A stretch of 6,400 bases of DNA, from the NCBI GenBank assembly GCA_018659505.1, contig JABJMI010000597.1, positions 1 to 6,400 of the forward strand, written 5' to 3'. A program made the position numbers and the translations under genes. Position 1 is the stretch's first letter, and each line of letters opens with the position of its first letter. Positions 5,802 to 6,400 of the stretch are shown piece by piece. Source of the DNA: Planctomicrobium sp. GTDB lineage: Bacteria > Planctomycetota > Planctomycetia > Planctomycetales > Planctomycetaceae. Below the pieces are notes generated by a model. That model did not search any database, had not been told where the DNA came from, and saw only the letters and a program-made list of their open reading frames with translations.

Positions 5802-6002
5802 ATGCCACTTAAAGAAGAGACTCTCGTACGCCAGTTGAATGCTGCTGAGGCTGAACGCTCAAGTCTGGAAAAGCAATTTGAAGGTTCTGAAGCGAAGAAA
5901 CAGCCTATGTGGCGTCAAGCGAACGCGAAAGTCAAGAGCCTGGAAGCACGATTAGAAAAAGCCCGCAGCCGCAGCGGAGCTGAAGAAGCTGCTGCTGAGT
6001 AA
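5802..6002 (+). CDS. Small highly charged helical protein, probable coiled coil
   Basis: This 66-residue protein is made almost entirely of Ala, Glu, Lys, Arg, Gln and Leu, as expected for a long amphipathic helix or coiled coil. Leucines recur at helix-compatible spacing (LVRQLN, SLEKQF, SLEARLEKA) and the tail is acidic and Ala-rich (AEEAAAE). A short Pro-containing segment, KKQPMWRQA (32-40), probably breaks the helix into two and could give a helical hairpin. There is no signal peptide or membrane segment. The ATG at 5802 is preceded by AGGAAAG (5787-5793), 8 bases upstream. The stop lies 20 bases before the next gene, suggesting co-transcription. I do not recognise a named family; small proteins of this composition are common in Planctomycetes genomes. 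The composition and start signal suggest it is real. Confidence 0.6.
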   Translation: MPLKEETLVRQLNAAEAERSSLEKQFEGSEAKKQPMWRQANAKVKSLEARLEKARSRSGAEEAAAE

Positions 6003-6022
6003 TTTGTTCTGCGATAGATGCG

Positions 6023-6352
6023 ATGAAGACTTCGATAACGAGTGAACCTGATCCGCTTCGCTGCCCGACATGTAACGGGGAGTCCTTTGAAACAGAAATA
6101 TTTGGACACTTAGTTTTCGAGGATCATTCTGGTGCATGTTATTGGTACGGAACATGTCAAACGTGCGGACAGCATCTTGCTTCCAGTAGTGATAAATACT
6201 ACGTACCAACCGACAAAGAATGGGAAGAATGGGTTGAACGCCCAAACGCAGAATCCGCTTTGCGAAAAATCGAAGAAGACAAATTGAAGGAAGAACAATA
6301 CAGAAAGTACAAATGGAGTTTTGATCAGGAATGGCCGTTCGATACTGAGTGA
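6023..6352 (+). CDS. Small protein with zinc-ribbon-like CxxC pairs and a charged helical tail
   Basis: The 109-residue product carries CPTC (14-17) and CQTC (45-48), two CxxC knuckles 27 residues apart, which is the spacing of a zinc ribbon. An extra Cys at 39 lies in the aromatic stretch GACYWYGTC. After this comes an aromatic and acidic segment (DKEWEEWVERP, 64-74) and a charged helix (about 75-97, rich in Glu and Lys), ending in WPFDTE. There is no signal peptide, so it is probably cytoplasmic. It starts 20 bases after the 66-residue gene and may share its transcript; the ATG at 6023 has no clear Shine-Dalgarno sequence. A 14-base repeat occurs in its last codons and again across its stop. 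A role in nucleic-acid or protein binding is possible for a zinc ribbon but nothing more specific can be said. Confidence 0.65.
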   Translation: MKTSITSEPDPLRCPTCNGESFETEIFGHLVFEDHSGACYWYGTCQTCGQHLASSSDKYYVPTDKEWEEWVERPNAESALRKIEEDKLKEEQYRKYKWSFDQEWPFDTE

Positions 6353-6364
6353 GTTTTGATCAGG
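6316..6364 (+). repeat. 14-base direct repeat spanning the end of the zinc-ribbon gene
   Basis: GAGTTTTGATCAGG occurs at 6316-6329 and 6351-6364, 35 bases apart. The first copy encodes residues 98-103 (WSFDQE region) and the second overlaps the TGA stop. The sequences diverge right after both copies, so this is not a clean 35-base tandem duplication. Confidence 0.6.
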
Positions 6365-6400
6365 TTCAAACTACCTCCACCTCTTTTTCTGCGTATAAAA

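Noticed and set aside
6316..6336. Similarity of GAGTTTTGATCAGG to the conserved start of 16S rRNA
   Set aside because: It has an extra T and the following sequence does not continue as rRNA; it lies in a coding frame, so the resemblance is coincidental.
6365..6400. Possible C-terminal end of a minus-strand gene entering from the right edge
   Set aside because: One frame is open for about 11 codons before a TGA at 6367-6365, but that is too short to support a gene.

Overview
The window looks like chromosomal DNA of a planctomycete with moderate GC content. The main evidence is a DUF1501 secreted protein next to a DUF1549 (PSCyt2-type) secreted protein, a pair of families greatly expanded in Planctomycetes. 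Non-ATG starts and weak or absent Shine-Dalgarno sequences fit this. I cannot name the genus from sequence alone.

Layout. Positions 1-907 (minus) hold the first 302 codons of a DUF1549 protein with a Sec-type signal peptide and a CAQCH motif; the gene runs off the left edge. Its probable GTG start overlaps by 4 bases (GTGA) the stop of the DUF1501 gene at 904-2304 (minus), which carries a twin-arginine signal. The two are transcribed in the order DUF1501 then DUF1549 and are probably translationally coupled. After a 189-base spacer comes a GlmU-like sugar nucleotidyltransferase/acyltransferase (2494-3753, minus). Divergent from it is a DegT/DnrJ/EryC1/StrS-type PLP aminotransferase (4036-5238, plus). 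The 282-base region between these two holds a good sigma70-like promoter for the aminotransferase and a leader of about 120 bases rich in small inverted repeats. From 5239 to 5801 I see no convincing gene. Instead there are three short elements built from three 9-base units each, one of which is part of a strong hairpin. Two small plus-strand genes follow, 20 bases apart: a 66-residue charged helical protein (5802-6002) and a 109-residue protein with two CxxC pairs (6023-6352).

How the genes may work together. The DUF1501/DUF1549 pair is exported; such pairs are common in Planctomycetes but their biochemistry is not settled. The divergent GlmU-like and DegT-like enzymes both fit nucleotide-sugar and amino-sugar metabolism for surface polysaccharide, though a shared pathway is only inferred. 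The two small genes may be co-transcribed; their function is unknown. No undescribed multi-gene system is evident. The most unusual structure is the cluster of nonamer-triplet repeats at 5308-5557, followed by the structured leader at 3917-4035.
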